The notes under the pieces were generated by a model. The model was not told the DNA's origin. It saw only the letters and a program-made list of their open reading frames with translations, and did no database searches. From positions 1 to 29,707 of IMG/VR virus record IMGVR_UViG_3300046466_000058: a stretch of DNA of 29,707 nt; one strand, written 5' to 3'. The stretch is from a virus. Positions 1-9,617 of this stretch are shown here, piece after piece. The first letter of the stretch is position 1. The number at the start of each line of letters is the position of its first letter. A program made the position numbers and the translations under genes.

Positions 1-1325
1 GCTGGCTTGTCGGTTTTTAGATTGGTAACACTACCAATGGTGCCACCAATAGCTGCGCCTGCGGCAAAGGAGTTGACCAGTCGATTAAGTACCTCATCGC
101 TTTCATACTCGCGTCCAGTGTAGGCGCTAGTTGCACCCATAATAATGCCTTCTTGGCCTGCTTCAGTAGTGCCTTCTAAGACAGCACCTACTCCTGCACC
201 TTTAGCACCACGACGCAAGCGTCCGCCCTTTGATCCTGCACGCAACCCACCAAAAAGCTTAGCACCTACGACAAACTCAGGGATGGTATCGAGTGCAGCG
301 TATGGCACTGCGGCTGTAAGTGCAGTCATCTTAGCGTTAAAATCGTTTACATCTACGCCTGACTCCAATAGCTCTGAGTACACATCAGACGATGCAATAC
401 CAAAGTTGTTGACATAGCTAAGGCCAACGGCACCTGCAGCACCGGACGCACGCTTGAGCGTCTTACCCTTGTCAGTCTTCAGGAAGGCTTTGGCCGCTGC
501 CTTGCCGTCCCTAGCTTTAATTGTTGCATATTCTTCTGCAGCTTCTTTTACAGCTTTCTTAAACGCTGTCTTACCAAACAGGCCACCGACTGTACCTGCT
601 GCGGAACCCAAACCTGGCCCTGCAGTGGCAGAACCTAGGACAAAACCTACACCTGCTGCAGCAATGGTCTCAAGAAGCATCGGGCCTTGTGCGCCCAGTA
701 CGCCTACAAACCACTCTACAGGGCCGAGATCTTCATCTCCAAAGCCGATGTCTGTAGCTTCACCTGCAAACGGTGATTTTTTGCGGATAACTTCATCTGC
801 ACGCTCCATAACCCCAAGGCCGTATTCGTCAGCGCCAAGCAATACAGCACCTGCGCCAAACAAAGATCGCAGGTTGGCCATACCAATATCAACGTTCTCA
901 GAGAATCTACGGCTAAGTGTGGGGTCAGTAATAGACTTATAGTACCTGCCATATTCAGCAGGTGTAACACGCTGCCAGTTGCCAGACCGTGGCTCTTGGC
1001 GCGGGCCAGTTAAAAAACCTTTGGATTTTACGGCTGCGTCAGCGTCGTCAAGGTCAAACAACGACCCGTTTACAAACATCTTGTTAGCTGATGGATCGAA
1101 CAGAACATTAGGGCCAGTAGGCGCAGGCCGCTTCATCTCAGGCATAGAGAACTGAGACATGGCTTGATTAAAGACACTGTCTGCTTCGTTAGTAAGAGCT
1201 TCCCTGCTACCTAGGAGGTTGCCCATCCCGATGTCAGGTGCAACATCGTAAGGGTTGCCTAGTGGCTCCAAATCCATCGCGCTGAGTGTAGGGCTTCCGA
1301 AAGATTTAAGTCCTGCTTTTGCCAT
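1..1325 (-). CDS. Large internal (ejection) virion protein, N-terminal part, cut by window edge
   Basis: An open frame runs from ATG at 1325 off the left edge with no stop, giving 441 visible residues. A GAGGA ribosome site precedes the ATG, 7 bases after the transglycosylase gene ends. Residues 1-200 are mixed polar. About 205-250 is a Gly/Ala-rich hydrophobic stretch (motifs GVGFVLGSATAGPGLG and GTVGGLF), and similar Gly/Ala patches recur near 295-320 and in the last 60 residues. This pattern is typical of phage internal proteins that enter the host envelope during DNA ejection. Its place after two other internal-type proteins fits a T7 gp16-like role, but I see no catalytic motif. Function is inferred from context; the frame itself is certain. 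Confidence 0.8.
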   Translation of the reverse strand, partial: MAKAGLKSFGSPTLSAMDLEPLGNPYDVAPDIGMGNLLGSREALTNEADSVFNQAMSQFSMPEMKRPAPTGPNVLFDPSANKMFVNGSLFDLDDADAAVKSKGFLTGPRQEPRSGNWQRVTPAEYGRYYKSITDPTLSRRFSENVDIGMANLRSLFGAGAVLLGADEYGLGVMERADEVIRKKSPFAGEATDIGFGDEDLGPVEWFVGVLGAQGPMLLETIAAAGVGFVLGSATAGPGLGSAAGTVGGLFGKTAFKKAVKEAAEEYATIKARDGKAAAKAFLKTDKGKTLKRASGAAGAVGLSYVNNFGIASSDVYSELLESGVDVNDFNAKMTALTAAVPYAALDTIPEFVVGAKLFGGLRAGSKGGRLRRGAKGAGVGAVLEGTTEAGQEGIIMGATSAYTGREYESDEVLNRLVNSFAAGAAIGGTIGSVTNLKTDKP

Positions 1326-1332
1326 ACTATCC

Positions 1333-3969
1333 TCACTCTGTCGCGGCTACGAAATCTTCACCTTTTGACGCACCACTTAGTAACGCCATAGCTTGTGGTA
1401 ATGCAATCGGCTGTACGTCCAACCGCTCTTCTGCTTCGTCGTCTGCAGTTTTAACTATCTTAGTAGGGTTGACCAAGAAGAACTGGCCGCCTTGCTGGAC
1501 AAGAGCCATGCCGTTACCCAAAGCCTTAAACTCACCGCCCATTTGCTTCAGCTTCTCAAGGTACGCTTCAGCTTGGTATTTTAGTTTATCAGTCTTCATT
1601 TGGTTTATGAATTTTGCCTGTTCTTCAACCAGTTTAGCTTCAAGGTCAACAGACTTTTCAAACAGATATGTCTGACGTTCTGTCAGGATCTTAGTCTGGC
1701 TATCTCTGTATGCTTGGCTATATGTACGCTGCAGTCTGTCTGACAGCTGCGCCTTTGTAAGTGTTTGCTGCACGTTACCTTGTACAACGATGTCAAACTT
1801 GCCGTCAGACCGTGGTTGTATCTTAATATCTAGCCCAGTGAAGGCAGACATAACAGCGCCAGCGCGAGCGGTAGAGCCATACGATAGGTCACGCAGTGCT
1901 TGTGCACCCTGTACCAGCAGCATCTTGTTGTCGCCCTGTAAAATCTCAATCTGTTTGCCGTCTCTAGCTATAATAGATTCATCACGCAAAGTTCTAGCGT
2001 TATCAACTTCGGTCTGAGCTAGACCCTTATATCTTTCAAAATCAGCAATCTGGCCGTTAGCCAGTGCAATCTCTGCATATCTGTCATACTCAGCAGCTTT
2101 TGCATTTGCAGCGTTAATTTTTTCATTGGTTAGCTGTAGCTGACGGTTAATGGAATTTACTGTAAGCTCGCGCTGCTTGAGGAGATTGTTCATCTCAATG
2201 CCGATGTTAGGCGGATTCTCAAGGAACCGAGTAATAGTATTCTCATCAGGCTGTACTGACGGGCTTGCGATAGATCCCGTACCCGTCTCACCTGCAATAT
2301 ATTCTTCAGCTCTTTTCTGGCCGTCTGGGCCAGCAAATCTAAACACAGGCTTGCCGTCTTTATAGACTACAGGGCCATCTTCTTGGCGAATCTCATAGCC
2401 ATCGGTGCTTGTCTGTGTTTGTTTTTGGCCTGTATTAAGACCCGCAGCAGGCATAGACTGACTTAAATCGCCCATACCGACGCGAGTAGAGATATCTGTA
2501 TCTGTAACAGGTTCTCCTGTCATAACAGGCTGGCCTACGCCAGACCCTGCAATCGTGTTGAGGTCTATACCATACGGAGTTTGTATTTCTGCTAGCTTTC
2601 CGCCATAGGTTTGTTGGATATGGTTGTATAGTGAGACATAGGCGCGATTGTAATCAGAGTTGCTAATGTTACCATCGTCCACCATAAGCGGGCGACCTGC
2701 GGCTAAAACTTCGTTAGCGTTACCTTGATAGCCTGCACCCCATAGGTTTTTGGGTAGCCCAATGGCTTTGTTGTACACTAGCTGCGCAAGTCCAGCGTAG
2801 ACGTTGGCATTAGGAGTGCCACGGCCACGAGACCCAGGCTGTTGCATGTTAGAAAATGTTTGGATTGCGTACTCTACGCGTTTCATGTTTACTTCGCCGT
2901 TAGGCATACGGAACGCGTTTTTAATTTGATCAAGGTTGGCGGGGTCAGCAAACCATTTCTTTAGGCGGTCAAACTGCGCAGGCATAACCTGCATACCGCC
3001 GACTGCACCCTTAGCGCTTACACCTTTGGCTCGTCCGAAGTCAGACTCAATACCAAAAATTGCGATTGCAGCAAACGGGTCGATACCGATTTCATTGGCG
3101 GCTCTATAAACTTCTTGTACTTTATCACCATCAATCTGAGTCTTTAGACCCTCGATACGCCCGTCGATAAGTTTTTTAGTGCGAGTTCCAGAATTAGTAG
3201 CAATATCAGATTGAGTTCTTTGAGGCTGCTGACTTGAATAACGCTTGGCAAATCCGATAGGATCTCTTCTAGCTTCATCAAGCAACCTTGGATTGTTGTA
3301 GAACAACCGGAAAGCATTGTCGCTAGACCACCATTTGTATGCATCGCCTTGCTCCTTTGTAATATTACGCGAGCCGATACCTGATTTACGTCGAATGCCT
3401 GCAGACTTCATAATGTCTGTAAGAGAAGTCTGTAAATTCTTACGCTTTGCTACTTCGCCTGCGCGAGCAGCTTTGTTATATGTGCTTAGGTCTGGAAGCT
3501 CTGGCCCAAGATCAGGCAACAAAGAAAATTCATTTGCTGGGTTTTCGTATGGATCAGGTGTATCAAGAGTAGGTGCGTCACCTAGACGGCCATCTGCTGA
3601 TGGCTCCATAATAATGTTGCCACTTGAATCGCGCTTAGGTGTAGGCTCGGTAGTAGCTTCATCCGCTTGATCCATACCCTGTGCCACGCCGCCTTCTTGA
3701 TCAACAGGTGGCTTTGGTGATGGGGGGATGTTGCGTAATCCTGGCTGTTGCAGGTTGTCAAAGCTAAGTGAGGAATCGTCAGGATTAAACGGTTCTACAG
3801 AGCTTATAGGAGTTGACTGCGACGGTTGCCCAAAGTCTCGCATATCAGCAATAGCTTGATTTTTACGCTGTAGCGCACGCAACTTACTAGCTGATTCAAC
3901 AGAGGAAGCGTAATCCGCTCCCGACTGAAGCCCTAGCGTGTTACCTACAAAATCTCCGAGCAATCCCAT
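1333..3969 (-). CDS. Internal virion protein with lytic transglycosylase (SLT) domain
   Basis: An 878-residue protein. Residues 1-260 are polar and Pro/Ser/Asp-rich. About 284-480 is a lytic transglycosylase domain: IESDFGRAKG with candidate catalytic glutamate E308, then GAVGGMQVMP, then a GAGYQGN segment in the place of the usual AYNAG motif, and NRAYVSLYNHI at the end of the fold. The family cleaves peptidoglycan glycan strands. In podoviruses this activity sits in an ejected virion protein and opens the cell wall for DNA entry. About 590-800 is charged and helical, probably coiled coil. The gene follows the Gly/Ala-rich internal protein by 12 bases. The enzyme fold is clear; assembly inside the capsid is inferred from gene order. 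Confidence 0.88.
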   Translation of the reverse strand: MGLLGDFVGNTLGLQSGADYASSVESASKLRALQRKNQAIADMRDFGQPSQSTPISSVEPFNPDDSSLSFDNLQQPGLRNIPPSPKPPVDQEGGVAQGMDQADEATTEPTPKRDSSGNIIMEPSADGRLGDAPTLDTPDPYENPANEFSLLPDLGPELPDLSTYNKAARAGEVAKRKNLQTSLTDIMKSAGIRRKSGIGSRNITKEQGDAYKWWSSDNAFRLFYNNPRLLDEARRDPIGFAKRYSSQQPQRTQSDIATNSGTRTKKLIDGRIEGLKTQIDGDKVQEVYRAANEIGIDPFAAIAIFGIESDFGRAKGVSAKGAVGGMQVMPAQFDRLKKWFADPANLDQIKNAFRMPNGEVNMKRVEYAIQTFSNMQQPGSRGRGTPNANVYAGLAQLVYNKAIGLPKNLWGAGYQGNANEVLAAGRPLMVDDGNISNSDYNRAYVSLYNHIQQTYGGKLAEIQTPYGIDLNTIAGSGVGQPVMTGEPVTDTDISTRVGMGDLSQSMPAAGLNTGQKQTQTSTDGYEIRQEDGPVVYKDGKPVFRFAGPDGQKRAEEYIAGETGTGSIASPSVQPDENTITRFLENPPNIGIEMNNLLKQRELTVNSINRQLQLTNEKINAANAKAAEYDRYAEIALANGQIADFERYKGLAQTEVDNARTLRDESIIARDGKQIEILQGDNKMLLVQGAQALRDLSYGSTARAGAVMSAFTGLDIKIQPRSDGKFDIVVQGNVQQTLTKAQLSDRLQRTYSQAYRDSQTKILTERQTYLFEKSVDLEAKLVEEQAKFINQMKTDKLKYQAEAYLEKLKQMGGEFKALGNGMALVQQGGQFFLVNPTKIVKTADDEAEERLDVQPIALPQAMALLSGASKGEDFVAATE

Positions 3970-3981
3970 CTGACTTACCCC

Positions 3982-5547
3982 TTATATCGCGTATGACTGA
4001 CCAGGTTGGTAGAACGGAGTCACATTCTCGTCTTCGTCTGGTAGAGTTAGCCCGCCTTTTTTCTCAATACCGGAGTCAGGAAGACCGCCTTTCGTTACAG
4101 GAGCTTTGGGAGCCTGCCCGCCGCGCCGTTGGTATTGAACGCCTGTGCCTGTCTCAGTGTTAAAGTTAGAAAACAGATCAGAAATGTTCTTAGCTGCACC
4201 CTGCGACTTGCCAGCGTAGTATTCAGCAAGCCTGCCTTCATCGCTTTGTAGTGTGCGAAGTGCGTTGGTGTAGTTAGCAAACTGCGCTGAGTTAGGTATC
4301 GCAGACAGACCGGCTTGTGTCACTTTGTTCTGAGCTGACAAACCTTGTTGGAATCCACGGTCATACTCAGAGCTAACCTGACGCGCAGAATCTAGGCTCA
4401 TACGACGTTTTTCAGCTTCACTAATATCACGGCCACCGCTAAGAGCTGCCCTACGATACTGCTCACGCAGCTTACGCTGCTGGTCAATGGCTTCTTTGTT
4501 AGCTGCTTGGAACGCCATGTATGTAGGATCATACTGCTTAGCCTGCTGTAGATACTGTTTAGCTGCATCCATCTGTGCGTTAAACGCTGCTTCGTCTTTC
4601 TGTTTAAGCTCCGCAAGTTCCTGCTTACGCATCTCAAGCAGCTCACGCTGCTCTGGCGGCATCTCTGGATCTGGTGCTAGTGCAGTACCAAGTAGCTGAC
4701 CACCGGCCTGCATAGTAACGTTAGCAAGAGCCTCAGGATCAGTAAACTTATTAACCAAAGCAGAGCCGCTGTCTTTCATAGTGGCCACAAACTTTTCGCC
4801 AATGCTAGCGTTAGGGCCAAGTTGACTCAGCGCTGTAGGAGCTGCCTGTGTGCCTGTTACTGCACCTTGTAGATTTGCACCACCTTGTGCTAGATTCTGC
4901 GCACCTTGGGCTACATTCCCTGCACCACCAGCGCTAGTCTGTATTATATTTGGGTTGGTAGTGTTAGATAGCTGCGAAGCTACATCCCCACCTGTTGTGC
5001 CAGCGTTGAGGTTTGTAAGTGTTTGAGGCTGATTGACTGCGTCAGGGCCAAAAGTAGTAGGATCGCCAGGGCCAATATTGCCAAACTGTTGTGAACTACT
5101 ACTCAGGTCTGTGCCAAGCTGAGATCCTTCACCGGCTGCTGTAGGGCTAACGCCTGAACCAGATGTAGCCTGAGTTTGAGGCGCTCCTCTAAAGTATCCT
5201 GCAATACCGCCGCTAAGACCGCCCATAATAGCACCGCGTTTTACATCTTGGCCTGTTACTTTAGCAGAAATAGCTCCAAGTCCTGCGCCTACAATCGCGG
5301 AACCTACTGTAGCGCCTATTGTGCCTGCAACGGCTGAGGTACCAATAGCGGCACCAATCGCACCTGAAAGTCCGATAGACGCTGCAATGGTCGGGGCTGC
5401 AATAGGAATGGCAACTGCGGCAACAACCGCAATAACTTTCTTAATGCCGCCGCCTCCGCCGTGCATAGTGGGTTGAATACGAGAAATGGTAGCATCGGCA
5501 CTTGGGCTAACGGATACTACCATCGGGTTTATAGCGATAGTTGTCAT
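3982..5547 (-). CDS. Internal virion protein, Gly/Ala-rich membrane segment plus coiled coil (T7 gp14-like role)
   Basis: A 521-residue protein with a GGAGG ribosome site just before ATG 5547, one base after the acyltransferase-like gene. Residues 37-95 are an almost unbroken Ala/Gly/Ile/Val stretch able to form membrane helices. Residues 100-280 are low-complexity Ser/Thr/Asn/Gln/Gly. About 290-400 is a charged helix rich in Glu, Lys, Gln and Arg, probably coiled coil. The C-terminus is a polar tail. This hydrophobic-then-helical build, and the position just before the transglycosylase protein, match the first internal ejection protein of T7-like phages. No sequence motif proves it. An alternative is a minor tail protein. 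Confidence 0.75.
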   Translation of the reverse strand: MTTIAINPMVVSVSPSADATISRIQPTMHGGGGGIKKVIAVVAAVAIPIAAPTIAASIGLSGAIGAAIGTSAVAGTIGATVGSAIVGAGLGAISAKVTGQDVKRGAIMGGLSGGIAGYFRGAPQTQATSGSGVSPTAAGEGSQLGTDLSSSSQQFGNIGPGDPTTFGPDAVNQPQTLTNLNAGTTGGDVASQLSNTTNPNIIQTSAGGAGNVAQGAQNLAQGGANLQGAVTGTQAAPTALSQLGPNASIGEKFVATMKDSGSALVNKFTDPEALANVTMQAGGQLLGTALAPDPEMPPEQRELLEMRKQELAELKQKDEAAFNAQMDAAKQYLQQAKQYDPTYMAFQAANKEAIDQQRKLREQYRRAALSGGRDISEAEKRRMSLDSARQVSSEYDRGFQQGLSAQNKVTQAGLSAIPNSAQFANYTNALRTLQSDEGRLAEYYAGKSQGAAKNISDLFSNFNTETGTGVQYQRRGGQAPKAPVTKGGLPDSGIEKKGGLTLPDEDENVTPFYQPGQSYAI

Positions 5548-5548
5548 T

Positions 5549-6037
5549 TTAGACCTCCATTAAATCCTGTTGTAACTGGACATATTTGCGTTCAAAACCA
5601 GTACTTAGCAGGATGCGCTCCATAGCTGGTGCTACTGAACATTCAATTTTTTTGACGCCGCAAATTCGCGCCCACCCACAAACGTCTTTCCAGAACAGCT
5701 TGATAAGGTGGCGTAAGTCTTTGCCGCCCATCGCAACCACGTTCATTGTGGTGTACTGTGGGTAGTACACCAATTCCATAACCAAAACTAACTTTACCTC
5801 AGGCACTTCCGTGTCGTCGTTCTTAGCCACAAGGACAAACATCTGACCTTGCAATGCTCTGGTGTATATATCTTCGACAGTAAGCTCACCATGCATACCT
5901 TCTATACACTTCTGTAGGTGGGGTACGCACTGCGCCCAGTACTTATCATAAGCCTCTTGCGTAGATAGCAGAATAGCCTCGTACTTTTTGGGTGCGAGAC
6001 TCTCCGGTTTTTGTTTTTCTACTACTTGTAAGCTCAT
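5549..6037 (-). CDS. GNAT-like acyltransferase-fold protein (T7 gp13-like)
   Basis: A 162-residue protein whose ATG overlaps the stop of the preceding gene in ATGA, suggesting coupled translation. Length and pattern fit a GNAT fold: a strand with MFVLVAKNDD, then VKLVLVMELVYYP, a helix with GGKDLRHLIKLFWKDVCGWAR, and a C-terminal strand with the GFERKYVQ signature typical of GNAT ends. The acetyl-CoA loop (Q/RxxGxG/A) is not evident; MGGKDLRHLI is in its place. T7 gp13, a short protein needed for virion assembly, is also described as having this fold and lies at the same position before the internal proteins. A structural or chaperone role is therefore as likely as catalysis. Confidence 0.65.
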   Translation of the reverse strand: MSLQVVEKQKPESLAPKKYEAILLSTQEAYDKYWAQCVPHLQKCIEGMHGELTVEDIYTRALQGQMFVLVAKNDDTEVPEVKLVLVMELVYYPQYTTMNVVAMGGKDLRHLIKLFWKDVCGWARICGVKKIECSVAPAMERILLSTGFERKYVQLQQDLMEV

Positions 6038-6891
6038 GCCATATCTGTCTTTTTAGTATCTTTACCAATTAGTCTATCAAAAAACTCTGTGCCTTTACGG
6101 GCTACAATGTCTTTAGGAATAACGTACTCACCGCCTTCGGCTTCAATCTCGCCGCCGTGTTTCATCTTAACGCGGATGCCACCTTGGTCGTGAGAGGGGC
6201 CAACAAGCAATCCGCCAAACTCCATTTCCTGTACCGGAGGTTGTTGCGGCATTGGCTGTCCGCCTTCGATCTGTACATCGGCCTGCATAGCTTTCGCTGC
6301 AGTAACAAGTGCAATAACTAGACCTTGGTCATATTCCATAGGTAGGTCATTAGGCCCAGCTAGTCCGCGATCAATAGCAAACTGACGGAGCTGCGGGTAC
6401 ATCTGTGGGTTCTGCAATGCAACCTGCGCAAGCTGCGTGGCCATCTGTAGTTCCTGTTGTGATAGCTCACCTGACTGCAAACCTGCTTCGATAGCAGCAC
6501 GAATACGGGCTACAACTTCAGGGTTCTTGCTAAGCATGTCATTGATCTGCATGTCAGCCATCTGCGAGTTCATCTGCTGAGGTGCCTGAGTCTGCAATCC
6601 TACGCCTGTAGGGGCTGGCATACCACTAGGGCCAATCAGACCGCCTTCCTCGTAAGAAGGTTGCATACGAAAATCAAGAACCGGAAACTGTGGGTTTGTG
6701 TTTGCTGTACCTGTAGGTATAGTTCCTACAGCTTGTTCGTTTACAGCAGGAGAAGGTGCAGCAATAAGTTGCTGAATACTTGGTGGTAAATCCATAGAAA
6801 CAGTAGTCGGTATTGCTGCAGGGGTTGCGCCGCCAGCCATGACAGGAACAGGTGCCATGCCTGCGGGTGGTGTTGTAGGTCTCATAGCCAT
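6034..6891 (-). CDS. Pro/Gln-rich virion-associated protein of unknown function
   Basis: A 285-residue protein. The first ~130 residues are disordered-looking, rich in Pro, Ala, Gln and Met. About 105-160 is a Gln-rich helix (LSQQELQMATQLAQVALQN). Residues ~225-270 carry GPSHDQGGI followed by GGEIEAEGGEYVIPK. I have seen this Gly/His then Glu-Gly-Gly-Glu pattern repeatedly in phage structural proteins, without an agreed function. The end has EFFDRLIGKD. A ribosome site AAGGAT precedes ATG 6891. The gene lies between a nozzle-linked small protein and the gp13-like gene, with a 4-base overlap to the latter, so a role in the virion interior or tail is likely but unproven. Confidence 0.65.
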   Translation of the reverse strand: MAMRPTTPPAGMAPVPVMAGGATPAAIPTTVSMDLPPSIQQLIAAPSPAVNEQAVGTIPTGTANTNPQFPVLDFRMQPSYEEGGLIGPSGMPAPTGVGLQTQAPQQMNSQMADMQINDMLSKNPEVVARIRAAIEAGLQSGELSQQELQMATQLAQVALQNPQMYPQLRQFAIDRGLAGPNDLPMEYDQGLVIALVTAAKAMQADVQIEGGQPMPQQPPVQEMEFGGLLVGPSHDQGGIRVKMKHGGEIEAEGGEYVIPKDIVARKGTEFFDRLIGKDTKKTDMA

Positions 6892-6897
6892 GTCACA

Positions 6898-7245
6898 TCA
6901 TCCTTTAAGCTGGTTAATTAACGCGTTTACTACAGCTCTAGTGAACGCAAGGTCATTTGCTAAAGTTTGCACATCTGTTAATAGCAAACCATAGTCGTCA
7001 AGTCCAGCAACCTGTTGGCCGCTGATTGTAAAGCCTGAACCTTTAGAAGATATTTGCCTCATATTTTGATCAGGCATCTCAAGTAAAGTTATTTGGCCTT
7101 TGGTAATAGCTTTACTAGCAAGGTCAGCTTCGCCGCGAAGTCCTGTAAGAAGCTCAACGTTTTCTTTAACAGAGCTAATAAGTACACTCTGCCAATCTGT
7201 AATCCCACCTTGGGGAACTGCTGGTATAGCTGTAAACCTCGCCAT
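6898..7245 (-). CDS. Small tail/virion-associated protein, function unknown
   Basis: A 115-residue protein starting at ATG 7245 behind a GAGGACA ribosome site, directly after the nozzle-like gene. It begins MARFTAIPAVPQGGI, continues with a helical middle, a short region with SGFTISGQQVAGLD, and a C-terminal helix (LANDLAFTRAVVNALINQLKG). There is no membrane segment, signal peptide or known catalytic motif. Its place between the nozzle and the ejection proteins suggests a virion part or assembly helper. I do not recognise the family. Confidence 0.6.
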   Translation of the reverse strand: MARFTAIPAVPQGGITDWQSVLISSVKENVELLTGLRGEADLASKAITKGQITLLEMPDQNMRQISSKGSGFTISGQQVAGLDDYGLLLTDVQTLANDLAFTRAVVNALINQLKG

Positions 7246-9617
7246 TATGATGTCCTCAATCCATAGGGCGTCTCGCCAAAATGTATAGCACGCACTCTAG
7301 CGGAACCTGACACCCCTACCTCAAATGTATCCGAACGATAGCCTGTAGGCAATCTAAATATATCATTTGTTGCAACTACACCTTGAAACACAAGACTTTT
7401 GTCTACCCAAAGTCTAAACGTTACAGGCTGTGTGCCTGTATTAGCTTTAGGATAGGAAGTTTGAGGGTCGCCGTTTACAGTAAAAGCGTTAAGAGTACCA
7501 CTCGGTGTAAACGTTACACCACCAGATACATAATGCGTTGGGCCATTTATCGGTGCTAATTGCTGGCTTCTATTCCAGATAACTTGATTGAGGTTAGCAA
7601 GGCTATTGTTATAGTTAGTAATATTCTGGGTTTCTTCAGCACTAGCATCATAGTCAGCTACAACTCTAAAGGCTCCTAAATTAAGATAGTCCTTGGTAAC
7701 AATAGTTTTAGATTTCCATTCCATAGGAGATAAAACTTCGCCTTCGTTATCCCACTCGTAAATTTCTCCGTCACTACCTTCAGTATAATACATGGTACCA
7801 GTTTTAGGATCTGAGTACGCTGCGCTAAACTTATACTGAATTTGTACAAAAAACCCGCCTACCTTATCGTCGCGCTCAAAAATAAATGACTTAGTACTGT
7901 GCGACCCAAAATATTTACCGTCGTGGAAATGGCCTACAATAGTACTTGGATCTAGCGCTTCATTCCATGTATCCCAATCGTGGACAAACTTAGTGATAAG
8001 ATCAATACCTGTTGTAGGACTCCATGTAGCAAGTCCGCCGTGAGTAGACCACACAACGCCATAGCCCATGTTTACAATAGATCTCTTAGAGTAACACGGA
8101 TACAACGTATCAATACGTGCAGACACCATTGTGGCTGGATCATTACCTGATACCTGAAACGGATACTCTTCTGTGAGAACAAGTATATATCCAGCTGCGG
8201 CTGCAATACCTACAATGTCAGCGTCGAACGTAAGCCTGTATTTTTCGGGCCACGCATGTGGTTTATCAGGAAAAGAAAAACACAGCTGATTACCAAAAAA
8301 CCCTACAAGAATATTATTGTGAGCTGCAATCAAGCCTCTCATATTTGTAGGTGGAGGATCATATTCCTCGGATGGAATAATTGTATCCAAGCTAGATACT
8401 AGAAAATCATCTGTAAAATCAAAGCTAGAATCTCCCCAATATCGAGCAGGGTCGTCCAAAGATTCAGACACATCGTGGAAAACAGTGCCAGCAGATGCAT
8501 TAGTTGTCCCTACATCAGTAGCAGTCTGCGCATACTTAAATGTAAAATCATCTACAACTTCTGTTACTACACCGTCAGTAATGTCAAAACTAGCGTCAGA
8601 ACACCCACTTAATTTGAATCTGTCGTCTTTAATAAAATTATGGGGTTTAGATAAAGTAAGGCTAGATACATTACTAGTACGCGAAAACTCAGCGACAGTT
8701 GTAGGAAACCACAACGTAGCAAGTAAAAAGAAATCCGTGGCAGACGCAGAAGCAACGCTTCGGTACAGCCTAACGCCACGGATAAAGTTGTCCCCAGTCG
8801 GTGCAGTCTGGGGCAGGGAGGAAACAGTAACTGTCTGGCCTTCTTTAATATATAATTCGTTAGATACGTTAGATGGGATAGATTCTTCGTCCCACGGTGT
8901 AACCCAAGTGTAAACATACGTTCTGATCTGCGTGTTACCGGCCAAGTCAGCGCGGCCTGTAGTGTTAGCTGTCTTAGCAACCTGATCGCCAGAACTAAAA
9001 TACTGAAAGTTATTGTCACTTGTTACTGTGACCTCAACATTCTTAGCGTTAAACCCTTTAGCTTCATCAGATGTGCCGAAGTCACGAACAGTTACGATAT
9101 TACCTGTGCGTAAGTTGTGGGCAGTGCTACCGTAAAATGTTGCAGTATTGCCACTATCTCGTTCATAGTGTGTTGAATTTACAACAGTAAAAGATGTGGC
9201 CGCTACGGTGACTTTAGTAGTTGGCAGCGGCAGTCCAAGGTCATAATACCCGTTAGACACAGGATACGGCTCACTACCGCTAGTAGCTAAAGCATAGTCA
9301 GATACTTTAGGCTCTCCGTCTCCTGTGTAGTAAAACCGCTGAGCATTGTCATCACTGTCAGACGCGACAGCAATATCTACGTCAGTAGTCCAAGATAACC
9401 ACACAAGAGCATCTGTAACAGGATCGCGCAAAGCGTGTAAAGTTTTAGCTTCTACAGATCGTTCTGTACTGTCTACGTCCTTTGGTGTGCGGTAGGGAAG
9501 TAAATCGCCTGAATAAAGCTTAACGTTAAATGCTTCTTGAGCCACGCCGTCAGGCAATAGCTCTGATGAAATTTTAGGTGCTTCACCTAGAAACTTTGTA
9601 AGCTTTACTGACGCCAT
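7245..9617 (-). CDS. Tail nozzle-like structural protein
   Basis: A 790-residue beta-rich protein. The N-terminus has FLGEAPKISSELLPDGVAQE followed by LYSGDLLPYRTP, a start I associate with the large tail or nozzle proteins of short-tailed phages. The middle has repeated strand-rich modules (HNLRTGNIVTV and HNFIKDDRFKL look like related turns) and RGVRLYRS, common in this family. Residues ~430-600 read like propeller blades (GLIAAHNNILVGFFGNQLCFS, YGVVWSTHGGLATWSPTTG). The length matches a T7 gp12-type nozzle. It overlaps the endolysin stop by 1 base. The role is to extend the adaptor ring and gate DNA exit; the assignment rests on family resemblance and order. Confidence 0.75.
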   Translation of the reverse strand: MASVKLTKFLGEAPKISSELLPDGVAQEAFNVKLYSGDLLPYRTPKDVDSTERSVEAKTLHALRDPVTDALVWLSWTTDVDIAVASDSDDNAQRFYYTGDGEPKVSDYALATSGSEPYPVSNGYYDLGLPLPTTKVTVAATSFTVVNSTHYERDSGNTATFYGSTAHNLRTGNIVTVRDFGTSDEAKGFNAKNVEVTVTSDNNFQYFSSGDQVAKTANTTGRADLAGNTQIRTYVYTWVTPWDEESIPSNVSNELYIKEGQTVTVSSLPQTAPTGDNFIRGVRLYRSVASASATDFFLLATLWFPTTVAEFSRTSNVSSLTLSKPHNFIKDDRFKLSGCSDASFDITDGVVTEVVDDFTFKYAQTATDVGTTNASAGTVFHDVSESLDDPARYWGDSSFDFTDDFLVSSLDTIIPSEEYDPPPTNMRGLIAAHNNILVGFFGNQLCFSFPDKPHAWPEKYRLTFDADIVGIAAAAGYILVLTEEYPFQVSGNDPATMVSARIDTLYPCYSKRSIVNMGYGVVWSTHGGLATWSPTTGIDLITKFVHDWDTWNEALDPSTIVGHFHDGKYFGSHSTKSFIFERDDKVGGFFVQIQYKFSAAYSDPKTGTMYYTEGSDGEIYEWDNEGEVLSPMEWKSKTIVTKDYLNLGAFRVVADYDASAEETQNITNYNNSLANLNQVIWNRSQQLAPINGPTHYVSGGVTFTPSGTLNAFTVNGDPQTSYPKANTGTQPVTFRLWVDKSLVFQGVVATNDIFRLPTGYRSDTFEVGVSGSARVRAIHFGETPYGLRTS

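Noticed and set aside
454-942. 162-codon plus-strand frame near the left edge
   Set aside because: It lies opposite the continuous 441-residue minus-strand frame, which has a good start, ribosome site and order.
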